A stretch of 64,000 nt of DNA from Candidatus Peregrinibacteria bacterium (GTDB lineage: Bacteria > Patescibacteriota > Gracilibacteria > UBA1369 > 2-02-FULL-48-14). Location: NCBI GenBank assembly GCA_018658105.1, contig JABHVW010000001.1:157676-221675 (forward strand), written 5' to 3'. Under the pieces are notes generated by a model. The model was given only the letters and a program-made list of their open reading frames with translations. It had not been told where the DNA came from and searched no databases. Below, piece after piece: positions 1-7,867 of the stretch (its first letter is position 1; each line of letters starts with the position of its first letter). A program made the position numbers and the translations under genes.

Positions 1-1047
1 CCAGATGGTGTGGATATTGTTACGAGCAATGATTTTGATCTGCCGCCTTCCCTATTAATTGGTGAAGGAGATTCTCTTGCGGCTGACTTTAGCCTATATT
101 TTCAAGATGTTTCGAATGATGATGTCTTGTTTGAAGATATTGCTGAGATGGTTGAAAGAGGTGTGCTGGAAGGTTATGAAAGGCCTGATGGAAGATATTT
201 CTTGCCGGATCAACAAATAAATAGGGCTGAGTTTGCGAAGATTGTTCTTGGAATATTGTGTATTGCTCCGGGTGAAGATGCCTATATTTCTCCACATGTA
301 TTCAATGATATTTTGAGCTCTTCTGCATGGTTCTATCCATATACAAAAGAAGCGTTTAATAGGGATTTAATTACGGGTTATCTAGGTGAAATTGATGCCG
401 ATGGTTTGGCTCCTTATAAGCCAACAAATACGATTACAAGGGCTGAGGCTGCGAAAATTGTTCTTGAGGCCTTGGATCAAGAAGGTGTGATTGAGCTGCC
501 TGATAATTTAACTGGTGAGCCTTGGTATGAGCCATATATTAGAATTGCTCAAGATTTGGCTCCATATATGACTGAGGATTTAACTCAGGGATCAGAGAAC
601 TTTATTTTGACGACGGATGAAGCGAGGGATCCGAATCATATAATGACTAGGTATGAATTTGTAGAAATGTCGTCGCGAGTATTGCAGGCGCACAACTGTT
701 TTGATTTGGATAGTGATAACGATGGGCTAATAAATTATGACGAGGAAAATATTTATGGCAGTGATCCATACAATCCAGATTCAGATGAAGGTGGGGTTGC
801 TGATGGAGTTGAGGTGACTCGAGGCACTGATCCGACGAATGGTGAAGATGACTTTGAAGATCAGCTGATTTTTGAAGCCGAGCCTGGTGTTTATGCGGTA
901 CATGAAGAGTGTTTTGCTTGCCCATGTAGCGCTTTGATTGATTATGCTTCTGACTTTAGGCCGGGTGATGAAGTGTTTGCTATAATTAAAAACGAGGATG
1001 AGGAAGTGTTCGGTGTTAGTAATTCCTTACCTGTTAAATCGCCATGA
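1..1047 (+). CDS. SLH-domain surface protein, 5' truncated by window edge
   Basis: The open frame runs in from the window edge, so the true start lies upstream; the GTG at 10 is only the first possible start inside the window. The protein carries two S-layer-homology-like segments (about residues 37-80 and 95-160), with the typical pattern of a D-I/F-x-D opening, an aromatic centre and R-A-E-F/A-A-K-I-V-L closings. Around residues 230-280 is an Asp/Asn-rich, calcium-binding type stretch (DSDNDG, DPYNPDSDEGG, GTDPTNGEDD) like thrombospondin-3 or dockerin-type repeats. A CxxCxC motif follows near the C-terminus. SLH domains usually anchor proteins to the cell-wall polymer. The stop TGA overlaps the next ATG by 4 nt, so it is the first visible gene of the secreted-protein run. 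Confidence 0.75.
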   Translation, partial: PDGVDIVTSNDFDLPPSLLIGEGDSLAADFSLYFQDVSNDDVLFEDIAEMVERGVLEGYERPDGRYFLPDQQINRAEFAKIVLGILCIAPGEDAYISPHVFNDILSSSAWFYPYTKEAFNRDLITGYLGEIDADGLAPYKPTNTITRAEAAKIVLEALDQEGVIELPDNLTGEPWYEPYIRIAQDLAPYMTEDLTQGSENFILTTDEARDPNHIMTRYEFVEMSSRVLQAHNCFDLDSDNDGLINYDEENIYGSDPYNPDSDEGGVADGVEVTRGTDPTNGEDDFEDQLIFEAEPGVYAVHEECFACPCSALIDYASDFRPGDEVFAIIKNEDEEVFGVSNSLPVKSP

Positions 1048-1580
1048 GAGAAATTTCCATTACATTAGTTATTGCTTTAGTTTTGTTCGCTTTCAGCGGC
1101 TATGTTCCAACTTATGCCGAAGAAGATGACGAGTATTTATGTGCAAAAAATATGATAAATGAAGGCGAAGAAATTCTTGCCATTTATGCGGAGGATTTGA
1201 ATGATTTGTTTTTGGCAGAAACACCAAGTAGCGATTTAATTGGCGTCGGTAAGGCTTATCAAAAACAAACAGAAGAAGCCTTGAAAGTTCTTTTTGATAA
1301 GGGCCTAGATTTAGACAATACAAAGACTATTGATCTTGCGAATAGTGAGGTTGCAAATTGTGCTTATTATTTCGATAGGCTGAGTGAATATACAGAAGTG
1401 CTGCTTGAAATACATGCTCGAGAGTCGGCGAATAGTAAAAGAAGTTTTATTGTGGTGGATGCGATGAAAGCGCTAAATGAAGATTTGAGAGATTTTTCTG
1501 AAGATTTCTATAATACCTTCCCTAAAACATTCACTAAAATGAACAATAATTTACCCTGTTATGCCAAACAATGTCTGTAA
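1044..1580 (+). CDS. Secreted small helical protein with C-terminal Cys motif
   Basis: A 178-residue protein with a clear N-terminal signal peptide (hydrophobic residues 4-24, likely cleaved after TYA), followed by an acidic, helix-prone body. Cysteines are few and placed suggestively: one shortly after the signal peptide (YLCAKN), one mid-protein (ANCAYY), and a C-terminal pair in CYAKQCL just before the stop. The start overlaps the upstream stop (ATGA), so translation is probably coupled. I recognise no family. The ends of this protein and its three downstream neighbours resemble one another, suggesting a shared secreted module or fold with a disulfide closing the C-terminus. Function unknown. 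Confidence 0.7.
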   Translation: MREISITLVIALVLFAFSGYVPTYAEEDDEYLCAKNMINEGEEILAIYAEDLNDLFLAETPSSDLIGVGKAYQKQTEEALKVLFDKGLDLDNTKTIDLANSEVANCAYYFDRLSEYTEVLLEIHARESANSKRSFIVVDAMKALNEDLRDFSEDFYNTFPKTFTKMNNNLPCYAKQCL

Positions 1581-2212
1581 TTAATTATGTTAAGAACAAT
1601 TCGAAGCTGTTCTTGATGTCATTGATAATTGGAGTGGCAATGCCTCAGTTATTTGGCGGAAGCTTGGCTGTGAATGTATTGGAGAATCCATATACCGATA
1701 CTAAATTAGAGGTGGAAGATGTCTTTGTTAAATACCATTTGAATGTAAATGCTATTACAAATCAGTATCTTGAAATATTGATTACTGAAGAGGATCCGGT
1801 TGTACTTTTCCCTCAAAATGTTGAGGATTGTGCGTCTGAAAATGTGTCTACTTTTTGTCTTGCTGATGTTTTGAACAAAGAATTGAGAGATCTAGAAACT
1901 GCTTTTGCTGAAAGGAGTGATGAATTTGAAATTCCAAGTGATGGTGATTTAGAAAATCGAATTGATGCTGCGCTTAAACAAACAGCAGATAGGCAATTAT
2001 TAATAAATGATGAATTGGAGGTAGCAAAGATGACTTTAGATTTAACTTTGGAAACATATAATCAGATTCAATTGGTGTATCCGCTACATAAAGAGTTTTT
2101 GACCTTAATTGAAAATTTGGAGGATTATAGAGATAACTTGGGTGCTTTGAGAGCTGTAATTGATGGCTTCCCTTCTAAATTTAATGACGCAACAACCATT
2201 CACTGTAAATAA
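1571..2212 (+). CDS. Secreted helical protein ending in HCK
   Basis: A 213-residue protein with an N-terminal hydrophobic export signal (about residues 12-33) and a predicted helical, acidic body. Three internal cysteines lie close together (ENVEDCASENVSTFCLAD region, residues ~80-100), and a last cysteine lies two residues from the end (IHCK). It overlaps the previous gene by 10 nt and the next starts at its stop (TAATG), so it belongs to the same operon. I do not recognise a family. Its resemblance to its neighbours is in architecture (signal, helical body, terminal Cys-Lys), not in obvious sequence identity. Confidence 0.7.
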   Translation: MSVINYVKNNSKLFLMSLIIGVAMPQLFGGSLAVNVLENPYTDTKLEVEDVFVKYHLNVNAITNQYLEILITEEDPVVLFPQNVEDCASENVSTFCLADVLNKELRDLETAFAERSDEFEIPSDGDLENRIDAALKQTADRQLLINDELEVAKMTLDLTLETYNQIQLVYPLHKEFLTLIENLEDYRDNLGALRAVIDGFPSKFNDATTIHCK

Positions 2213-4062
2213 TGAAAAATTCTTTCTTCACTATTGCCGTCGCATTTCTAATAGCTTTAACAGGTTATACCTTTAGTACATTGGCGAATGTTGAGGAGTC
2301 TTTGATAGACAGAATATTTGATGAAGCGAAAGTTGTGAGAGAATTTGATAATACTGAAGAAGATTTAGATGAGTTGGCGAATCAATCGAAATATGCCTTC
2401 GAAAATTTGCATTTGTTTATGTATCAGAATGCGAAAATTGGACCACAAGATGCTGCAATTGAATATATTGGAATAACTCATCAGGATTATACAACAGATG
2501 AAATTAGACAAATTGTTTTAGAGGATGATGTGTCACCAATTTTGTTTAAGCAGATGACTCCTGAAGAGTTGGCCACGGCACAATTAGATTTGGATAAATG
2601 GATGGAGAAGCGTCAGGGGGAATGGCAAAAGGCAAAAGAAAATGGCGGTTTTGATTCAGATGAGGAATTTATAGAATGGCTTGCTGAATCTGAAGCGGTA
2701 AAAAATAGACAAAATCGAATTGATTATAATTTCAGTAAAGACACTCAAGAATTTGTGATGAGTGAGTACTCAAAAATATTAGATGAATACAGAGAGAGGC
2801 TTTCTTTTGAAAAAGATAGTTTTGATTTGGCTTTTTCTGCGCGTGCGACTGAACTTTTTTATAATAATGACTTAAGTGATTCTGCTGGAATAGACATATT
2901 ATTTGACCTGGATATTATTAACTTTTTACTTTTTGGTAAATATATAACTTATCCGGATAGAAGTGGCGATGAAGATGTTGAATTAGCTTCTGTACAATTA
3001 GTTGAGCGTGCATATGTCGAGCCTAAAGTGGTTCTTGCTGAGGAGGATGCTCCAATAAGTGACCCTTATGTATGTAGTGAAGATGCAGATTTGAAGGAGG
3101 CGCTTTCTGAATTCGAGGAGTTTATTGCTACTTTGCCGGCTGAAGAGGCCGCACAATTTGATGCTGGTATAGCCGCAGATTTAGGTGATGCTGATGTTGA
3201 TGAAGATGGTGAAATTGCTGAGCGTTTAGCGCCGCCACCGCCAGAGGATGTTGAAATTGCTGGCGGCGTGCATTCTGTACCGTCTAGTTCTTTGGATCGT
3301 TTGGATGAAAGCTTGGTGAGAATGAAGAGAGAAAAGGGTGATTGGAATCGAGGGCTGCCTTGTAATGAAATATTTTGTATAACAATTAATTTGGTGACTG
3401 GAACTTGGGGGACGACTGAAAATACTTATGTTGAGGAGGAATTTGAAGAGGATCAGAATTGTGTCGCCTGTCATGTTTCTTATATAAATGAAAGCATGGA
3501 GGAAACTTTGAGTAAGAGTTTGGTGCCAAATAAGGTTTCTATGAACTGGTTTGAAGATGCAACTTGTAAAGAGGCTGGGAATGAGATTGCTTTGGATTTC
3601 AATATATATGGGGTTAAACAACCTATTGTTTTGGACCCGGGTGATGAGCTGGATAGTACGGCGGCCGAAGCAACTGAGGCACTTACAGACAGGTGGGTGC
3701 AACTTGGGATTTTGCCTTTTGCAGGTGGAAGTAGAGGTAATCCTGAGAAAACTATGATTCAACTTGATAGAGAAAGAAGAAATAATCTAACAAAACTTGC
3801 GGGTGTAAGCCAAACACAAGAGAATGCTTTAATTGAAGAATCTCAATCTGCTAGCGATGTGCTTGCGGCTGGTGATAATGCGAAGTTAGATATATTGGTA
3901 AATTATGAAGGTCAAACTAGTTATAATTTTTACAAACAATTTTCAGGTGAGCTAAGTGCTATGTTAAGTGTGTTTGAAAGTTATGATGAAGCCCTGAAGT
4001 CTAGTTACTTTGAAAATGATGCTCCTCTTAAAAAATTAATTGAAACCCCTTACTGTAAATAA
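2212..4062 (+). CDS. Large secreted protein of the terminal-Cys group
   Basis: A 616-residue exported protein: signal peptide at residues ~5-25, then a long acidic, mostly helical body, an Asp/Glu/Ala/Pro-rich low-complexity region around residues 325-350, and a cysteine-containing region (LPCNEIFCITIN, then NCVACH at about residues 420-424, then ATCKEAG). The CxxCH matches a covalent haem-binding signature by pattern only; nothing else resembles a cytochrome. The protein ends in PYCK, like the HCK and QCN ends of its neighbours. It begins 1 nt inside the preceding stop and is followed immediately by the next gene. No family recognised. Confidence 0.7.
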   Translation: MKNSFFTIAVAFLIALTGYTFSTLANVEESLIDRIFDEAKVVREFDNTEEDLDELANQSKYAFENLHLFMYQNAKIGPQDAAIEYIGITHQDYTTDEIRQIVLEDDVSPILFKQMTPEELATAQLDLDKWMEKRQGEWQKAKENGGFDSDEEFIEWLAESEAVKNRQNRIDYNFSKDTQEFVMSEYSKILDEYRERLSFEKDSFDLAFSARATELFYNNDLSDSAGIDILFDLDIINFLLFGKYITYPDRSGDEDVELASVQLVERAYVEPKVVLAEEDAPISDPYVCSEDADLKEALSEFEEFIATLPAEEAAQFDAGIAADLGDADVDEDGEIAERLAPPPPEDVEIAGGVHSVPSSSLDRLDESLVRMKREKGDWNRGLPCNEIFCITINLVTGTWGTTENTYVEEEFEEDQNCVACHVSYINESMEETLSKSLVPNKVSMNWFEDATCKEAGNEIALDFNIYGVKQPIVLDPGDELDSTAAEATEALTDRWVQLGILPFAGGSRGNPEKTMIQLDRERRNNLTKLAGVSQTQENALIEESQSASDVLAAGDNAKLDILVNYEGQTSYNFYKQFSGELSAMLSVFESYDEALKSSYFENDAPLKKLIETPYCK

Positions 4063-5157
4063 ATGAAAAAACTAATTTCACTATTAATGTTGTTTACCCT
4101 TGGAATGCTTATGTCTGTTCCGCTTGGTTTTGCTGCTGGTGAAGAAGAAGAGGATGAGGAAAAAAAGAAAATTGTGATTACTGAGGCGAATCCTGGGGAT
4201 TATTTTAAGTTTATGTTTGAGACTAGAAGTAGAAATGGTACCGGGCAGATTTTTATAGATGTGTTTACTAGAAGCCTTTGTCAGGTGAAAGATATTATGG
4301 CTTTAGATGAGCAGCTAGATGCAACTCGTGATAGCCTGCGGAGTGCTGCTTTTCAGGGGAAAGAAACTAAAGACTTAAAGATCAAATACCGGGCGATTTT
4401 GGCGGAAATGTATTTTGTTAGGAATATTCAAAAATCTAAGCCAGGGCTTTTGAATAAGCGTGATTTAGAAAAAATCGAAGCAGGACAGCAGCAAAATTTG
4501 GATACTCTAGAGGAAGAAATGGAAGTGATTTTTGTTGATGAGGAAAAGTGGTTTACCACTACGGTCTTTGCCAGCTACTTTAAACTTTGGGAGCATAAAT
4601 ATGAAGAAAAAGTTTTGAATAATTATGTTCGTTGTGAAGATGGTGCTTGGGCACAAGTAACAAGTACTTGGAATGAATTTTTGGAAAATATGAATAGTTT
4701 GGAAATTGATGTGGAGAAATATGAAGGTAAGCCTTTTGGATTAGATAATTTCAATTTTGAGCCTGACTTTGATACGAATTTTGATGATATAACTGTATTT
4801 GATGAGCTTGAGCCCCTCTTCCCTTACGATGACTTCAAAAAACATGAGCAGGAATCTGAAAAAGATATAACAATTCCTGTGAGCCTTGAAGATGTTGCAA
4901 GAGATAGCTCTAGGCCGACTTTCGAGAATGTTTTAGATACATTAGAAAAAAATAAATTGAGCTATGAGATTGAATTGGACTATGCAATGCGTAAAGCGCG
5001 CTATGAGCTTTTATATGGAGCTGGTGGTGCTCTTCCGGCACAAAACCTAGATGGCATTGTGCATGAACTAAATAATCTTATTCAAGAAAACAACGTTGCT
5101 GACTTTCCTTATATTCAAGATGCCGTAGATACAATCTACGGCAAACAATGTAATTAA
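4063..5157 (+). CDS. Secreted helical protein ending in QCN
   Basis: A 364-residue protein with a signal peptide (residues 3-25, cleavage probably after GFA), a short Glu/Lys stretch, then a long helical body. Cysteines are sparse: one in RSLCQVKD (about residue 72), one in YVRCEDG, and the last in GKQCN at the C-terminus. The start ATG follows directly on the stop of the previous gene. It is the last gene of this run: its final codons form a perfect 10-bp inverted repeat (5121-5143) and the long palindrome at 5158-5252 follows at once. Function not recognised; I infer an extracellular structural or envelope role from export and context. Confidence 0.7.
   Translation: MKKLISLLMLFTLGMLMSVPLGFAAGEEEEDEEKKKIVITEANPGDYFKFMFETRSRNGTGQIFIDVFTRSLCQVKDIMALDEQLDATRDSLRSAAFQGKETKDLKIKYRAILAEMYFVRNIQKSKPGLLNKRDLEKIEAGQQQNLDTLEEEMEVIFVDEEKWFTTTVFASYFKLWEHKYEEKVLNNYVRCEDGAWAQVTSTWNEFLENMNSLEIDVEKYEGKPFGLDNFNFEPDFDTNFDDITVFDELEPLFPYDDFKKHEQESEKDITIPVSLEDVARDSSRPTFENVLDTLEKNKLSYEIELDYAMRKARYELLYGAGGALPAQNLDGIVHELNNLIQENNVADFPYIQDAVDTIYGKQCN
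5121..5143 (+). repeat. Perfect inverted repeat inside gene end
   Basis: TGCCGTAGAT, three loop bases, ATCTACGGCA: a perfect 10-bp stem within the last codons of the gene ending at 5157. No T-run follows, so it is not a classical terminator by itself. It may stabilise the mRNA 3' end together with the larger palindrome just downstream. Confidence 0.6.
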
Positions 5158-5252
5158 TTGAAATGCTTTTATAAATCACTGGAGCATAAACAAAAAGATC
5201 ATGATCTTATTGTTTACTTCCATTAAGGGTTAGTGATTTAAAAAGCATTTCA
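5158..5252. terminator. 95-bp interrupted palindrome, probable bidirectional terminator
   Basis: The outer arms TTGAAATGCTTTTATAAATC (5158-5177, continuing ACT) and its complement at 5232-5252 match with one base missing. The inner part pairs again (AAACAAAAAGATC against GATCTTATTGTTT) around a central GATCATGATC. The whole element can fold end to end as one long hairpin or cruciform. It sits between the plus-strand operon ending at 5157 and the minus-strand gene ending at 5333, where a two-way terminator would be expected. A small mobile palindromic element is the alternative. Confidence 0.5.
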
Positions 5253-5332
5253 ATTATTAAGTAAGCTATATATACAAAATATTTACCTATCAACTTTTTC
5301 ATAAAGAATAAGCTGCCTATATATTTACTGAT

Positions 5333-5500
5333 TTAGCGTGAGAGTAAGGAGAATACGCTGTGTTTGCCTATTAGGGATCGACGTTTTTTGGGTTTTGTTT
5401 CAACTTGCATTCGAGCTGAATTTAGATCTTTCATACAATATGGGCACAGTTCTTTTTTTAGAGAGACGAGCTTGCCGCAAGAAAAGCAATTGAATAGCAT
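5333..5500 (-). CDS. Small zinc-ribbon protein
   Basis: A 55-residue open frame starting MLFNCFSCGK, with two CxxC knuckles (C5/C8 in NCFSC and C19/C22 in CPYC) about 11 residues apart, then a basic tail (KPKKRRSLIGK). This is the layout of a single zinc ribbon and suggests a nucleic-acid- or protein-binding mini-protein. It lies 23 nt downstream of the HTH gene on the same strand, suggesting co-transcription. I see no Shine-Dalgarno before the ATG, in line with the rest of the window. A short ORF, but the paired knuckles make chance occurrence less likely. Confidence 0.5.
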   Translation of the reverse strand: MLFNCFSCGKLVSLKKELCPYCMKDLNSARMQVETKPKKRRSLIGKHSVFSLLSR

Positions 5501-5523
5501 GGAAACAAATTTTAGGAGGGGAA

Positions 5524-5694
5524 TTAGTTGGTCTGTTTTTCGAGGAAGGCTTCTAGGTCTTCTTCTCGAATGCGGTAGACCCGCCCGATTTTGATGCTTT
5601 TTAAACTTCTGGATCTGATGAATTTGAGTATAGTCAAGTGATGGAGCTGTAAAGCTTTAGCAACATCCTCCGGCGTCATGAGCCGATTCACCAT
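5524..5694 (-). CDS. Excisionase-type helix-turn-helix mini-protein
   Basis: A 56-residue protein, MVNRLMTPEDVAKALQL onwards. It matches the HTH_17/excisionase DNA-binding layout: a MTPEDVAKAL helix, an L-x3-H/T-I-L-K-F-I recognition helix, then the wing signature IKIGRVYRIREEDLEAFL. Family members bind DNA as small regulators, recombination directionality factors or MerR-like domains. An 18-bp perfect palindrome lies 14 bp before its start (5708-5725), a good candidate for an autoregulatory operator. The zinc-ribbon mini-gene follows directly. No integrase is visible in the window, so a regulatory role is at least as likely as an excisionase role. Confidence 0.75.
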   Translation of the reverse strand: MVNRLMTPEDVAKALQLHHLTILKFIRSRSLKSIKIGRVYRIREEDLEAFLEKQTN

Positions 5695-5707
5695 TTGGCT
5701 TTGTTTT

Positions 5708-5725
5708 ATTTAACTTAAGTTAAAT
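5708..5725. promoter_or_regulatory. 18-bp perfect palindrome upstream of HTH gene
   Basis: ATTTAACTTAAGTTAAAT is its own reverse complement and lies 14 bp upstream of the minus-strand HTH start at 5694. Position and symmetry suit a dimeric DNA-binding protein, most simply the HTH protein itself. The surrounding DNA is very AT-rich, so some palindromicity is expected by chance. Confidence 0.4.
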
Positions 5726-5914
5726 TTATAGCTTTATATTTAGCTTTGCAAGGATATTTTAAAATATAGCCATATGAGATTAAGTTTATATTGTTTAATC
5801 TATGTTGAGAGTGTTTTAGCTGGGTCTATTTGATTTTATTATGTTTTGTTATATTTTATTATACTTTGCTAATGATTAGCATGGACCTAGAGCAGAAGAA
5901 TATTTAGATAAAGC

Positions 5915-5952
5915 TTGACATAGTCATATTTTAAGGATACTGTGTTAACACA
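5915..5952 (+). promoter_or_regulatory. Promoter plus palindromic operator for yerC-like gene
   Basis: TTGACA (5915-5920), a 17-bp spacer and TACTGT (5938-5943) form a plausible sigma-70 promoter. A perfect 12-bp palindrome, TGTGTTAACACA (5941-5952), overlaps the -10 box and the expected transcription start, which is where a repressor would act. The gene that follows encodes a TrpR-fold protein, so autoregulation is the natural reading. Confidence 0.5.
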
Positions 5953-5962
5953 TTAAAACACT

Positions 5963-6250
5963 ATGGAGAAACAAATTCAAAACAACCCGCTCGTAAATCA
6001 GCTCTGCGAAGCACTGAGTGCTGTTGATACTACTGAAGATGCACTTAATTTATTACGAGATCTTTGTACTTTTTCTGAAATCACTGCTATGTCTGAGCGG
6101 CTTGAGGTTGCTAAACAGGTGAAGAAAGGTACGTCTTATCGGCAAATCAATAAAAATACCGGCGTTAGCACAGCGACCATTACTAGAGTTGCTCACTGGC
6201 TTCATCATGGTGAAGGGGGTTATGAATCTATACTCAATCATTTGCATTGA
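5963..6250 (+). CDS. TrpR/YerC-family DNA-binding regulator
   Basis: A 95-residue helical protein matching the YerC/YecD branch of the Trp-repressor superfamily. It has an N-terminal helix pair, the segment CTFSEITAMSERLEVAKQV, then the helix-turn-helix KGTSYRQINKNTGVSTATITRVAHWL, where GVSTATITRV is the family hallmark. The length is typical. The perfect palindrome at its promoter suggests autoregulation. It is followed by a hairpin terminator at 6276-6296 and then by two amino-acid-metabolism enzymes on the same strand, which it may control. The effector is not known; in this branch tryptophan binding should not be assumed. Confidence 0.85.
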   Translation: MEKQIQNNPLVNQLCEALSAVDTTEDALNLLRDLCTFSEITAMSERLEVAKQVKKGTSYRQINKNTGVSTATITRVAHWLHHGEGGYESILNHLH

Positions 6251-6275
6251 TCTATAGATTTATATTGATTTCCCC

Positions 6276-6296
6276 GCTCCGATTGGAGCTTTTTTT
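6276..6296 (+). terminator. Intrinsic terminator after yerC-like gene
   Basis: GCTCC-GATT-GGAGC followed by seven T: a short GC-rich stem with a U-tract, 25 nt after the stop at 6250 and just before the aminotransferase ATG at 6311. Confidence 0.75.
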
Positions 6297-6310
6297 AATT
6301 TAACTTATTT

Positions 6311-7849
6311 ATGAACTCATTTTCCCCAATACCCCCCTCGGATAGTTTTTATTTTAAACTAGAAAATTTATATAATGATAATCCTATGGCAAGAGAGACC
6401 CTGCTTGCCAATTTAGATAGATCTGAATATCCCGCCTTACCAATGACTCCTAATTTTGGTCTTGATGGTGCAATTGACCTAATGAGAAGTGGGTTAAGGA
6501 GTGAATCTGCCCTTTTACCGTTGCTTCAACTTGTGGAGCAGTCGGGCAAATGTTCGCCCCCAATGAAACGTAGAAAACTTTCTCCTGGTGTTTCCTTTCG
6601 ACCTGCACCATTGCCTCTAACTTTACAACAAGCAGTTTCTACATTTTCGATTAATGATGCTGCTAATTACTCTGCTCCAAGAGGGCAAACATCAGCTGTC
6701 AATGCACTGAGAAGAATGGAGGGCTTGTTGATGGATGACCCTGATGCATACCCGCCAGATGGCATTTTCATCACTGAAGGTGGTGGTACGAATGGTATAT
6801 ATACTGCCATGAGATATATAGCTAAACGTTTTGCTGGTGGTGAAATCTTAGCACTGGGGCCTAGCTACTTTCAATTTTTTGAGAATGCTGTTGATGGAAA
6901 CAATCCAGCAAGAAGTCTTCTTTCTGGATCTGTCACAAACTCTGCAGTGGGTACAGTTCGCTTTCTTCCAAGTGTTACTGAAATTGAAGCTGGAATTACA
7001 GAATGCACCCAAGTGCTTGTAATAACTCAACCAAACAATCCTACTGGAGAATATTATTCTGATGATGAACTGAAAGATATTATTAACTTAGCTATTGAGA
7101 GAGATATTTATATTTTGGAGGATGGAGCATTTGAGGAGCTTGTATTCCCTGCTGAGAAAGCTTCATTTAAATCGGTATCCCAGGTAGCAAATGAAATGGG
7201 TGTTTTAGATAGGGTGATTTGCAATGTCAAATCTTATTCAAAAGGAAAAAACCTTCCTGGTCTTCGCCTAGGTTATCTTGCCTCTGCGAATAGAGATTTT
7301 ATTCAATTTATGTCTCGAGATTTGTGGCTACAAAGAGATTGCCCTGGCAAGCTTAAAAGTGGAACTATTTGTTTGGATTCAATCTTAAGATCTGTTGAAT
7401 TAGCTCTTTTACGAGGTGCACCAACAATTGAAAGTGCTATTGAAGCAGTACGTGAACTCTTTGACTTCGGAAGTTGTGATGTCCCTATCAATCCTGATGT
7501 AGCGAAAACCTACCTGATACAAAGACAAACGGATATGAATGTCTATAAAGGGAATTTTGATTATCTGCTTAATCAATATCTTGGTGGTGCCGGCCCCTTT
7601 AGAGCCGTTAGCCAGACTAGAGGAGCTTACAATACATTTTTACGTCTTGATTCCCCATCAAGTTCGAGCCAATTTGAAATTGCTCAACGATTATTTACTG
7701 AACAAGGACTTGAAACACAATGGGGGCCAAGTTTTGATAATAATGATGCCAGATGGGAAAGTGAATATGGACTCTGGTTAAGAGTTACCTGCTCTACTTC
7801 AGTTCCATACTTAAGAGACAGTATTGAACGACTTACTTTAACAATTTAA
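6311..7849 (+). CDS. PLP-dependent aminotransferase, class I/II (fold type I)
   Basis: A 512-residue protein whose central part is a fold-type-I aminotransferase. It has a glycine-rich PLP-phosphate loop region (TEGGGTNGIY, ~residues 156-165), the cofactor-binding Asn/Pro motif (QPNNPTGEYY, ~239-248), the pyridine-N-binding Asp (ILEDGAFEEL, ~269-278) and the Schiff-base lysine region (SYSKGKNLPGLRLGY, ~308-322). The first ~110 residues form an N-terminal extension not usual for a ~400-residue aminotransferase. The substrate cannot be told from sequence. It is followed 18 nt later by a Cys/Met-type PLP enzyme, so the pair may act in one amino-acid pathway. Confidence 0.8.
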   Translation: MNSFSPIPPSDSFYFKLENLYNDNPMARETLLANLDRSEYPALPMTPNFGLDGAIDLMRSGLRSESALLPLLQLVEQSGKCSPPMKRRKLSPGVSFRPAPLPLTLQQAVSTFSINDAANYSAPRGQTSAVNALRRMEGLLMDDPDAYPPDGIFITEGGGTNGIYTAMRYIAKRFAGGEILALGPSYFQFFENAVDGNNPARSLLSGSVTNSAVGTVRFLPSVTEIEAGITECTQVLVITQPNNPTGEYYSDDELKDIINLAIERDIYILEDGAFEELVFPAEKASFKSVSQVANEMGVLDRVICNVKSYSKGKNLPGLRLGYLASANRDFIQFMSRDLWLQRDCPGKLKSGTICLDSILRSVELALLRGAPTIESAIEAVRELFDFGSCDVPINPDVAKTYLIQRQTDMNVYKGNFDYLLNQYLGGAGPFRAVSQTRGAYNTFLRLDSPSSSSQFEIAQRLFTEQGLETQWGPSFDNNDARWESEYGLWLRVTCSTSVPYLRDSIERLTLTI

Positions 7850-7867
7850 TTTTTCACCATTAATATT

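Noticed and set aside
3466..3483. Cytochrome c annotation from the CxxCH in the 616-residue secreted protein
   Set aside because: There is one isolated motif, with no axial-ligand context or cytochrome fold. Kept only as a weak finding.
3226..3762. 178-codon minus-strand ORF
   Set aside because: It lies wholly inside the coding region of a convincing secreted protein and has shadow-like composition.
5364..5594. 76-codon plus-strand ORF
   Set aside because: It lies antisense to the two mini-genes with zinc-ribbon and HTH motifs and has no recognisable protein character.
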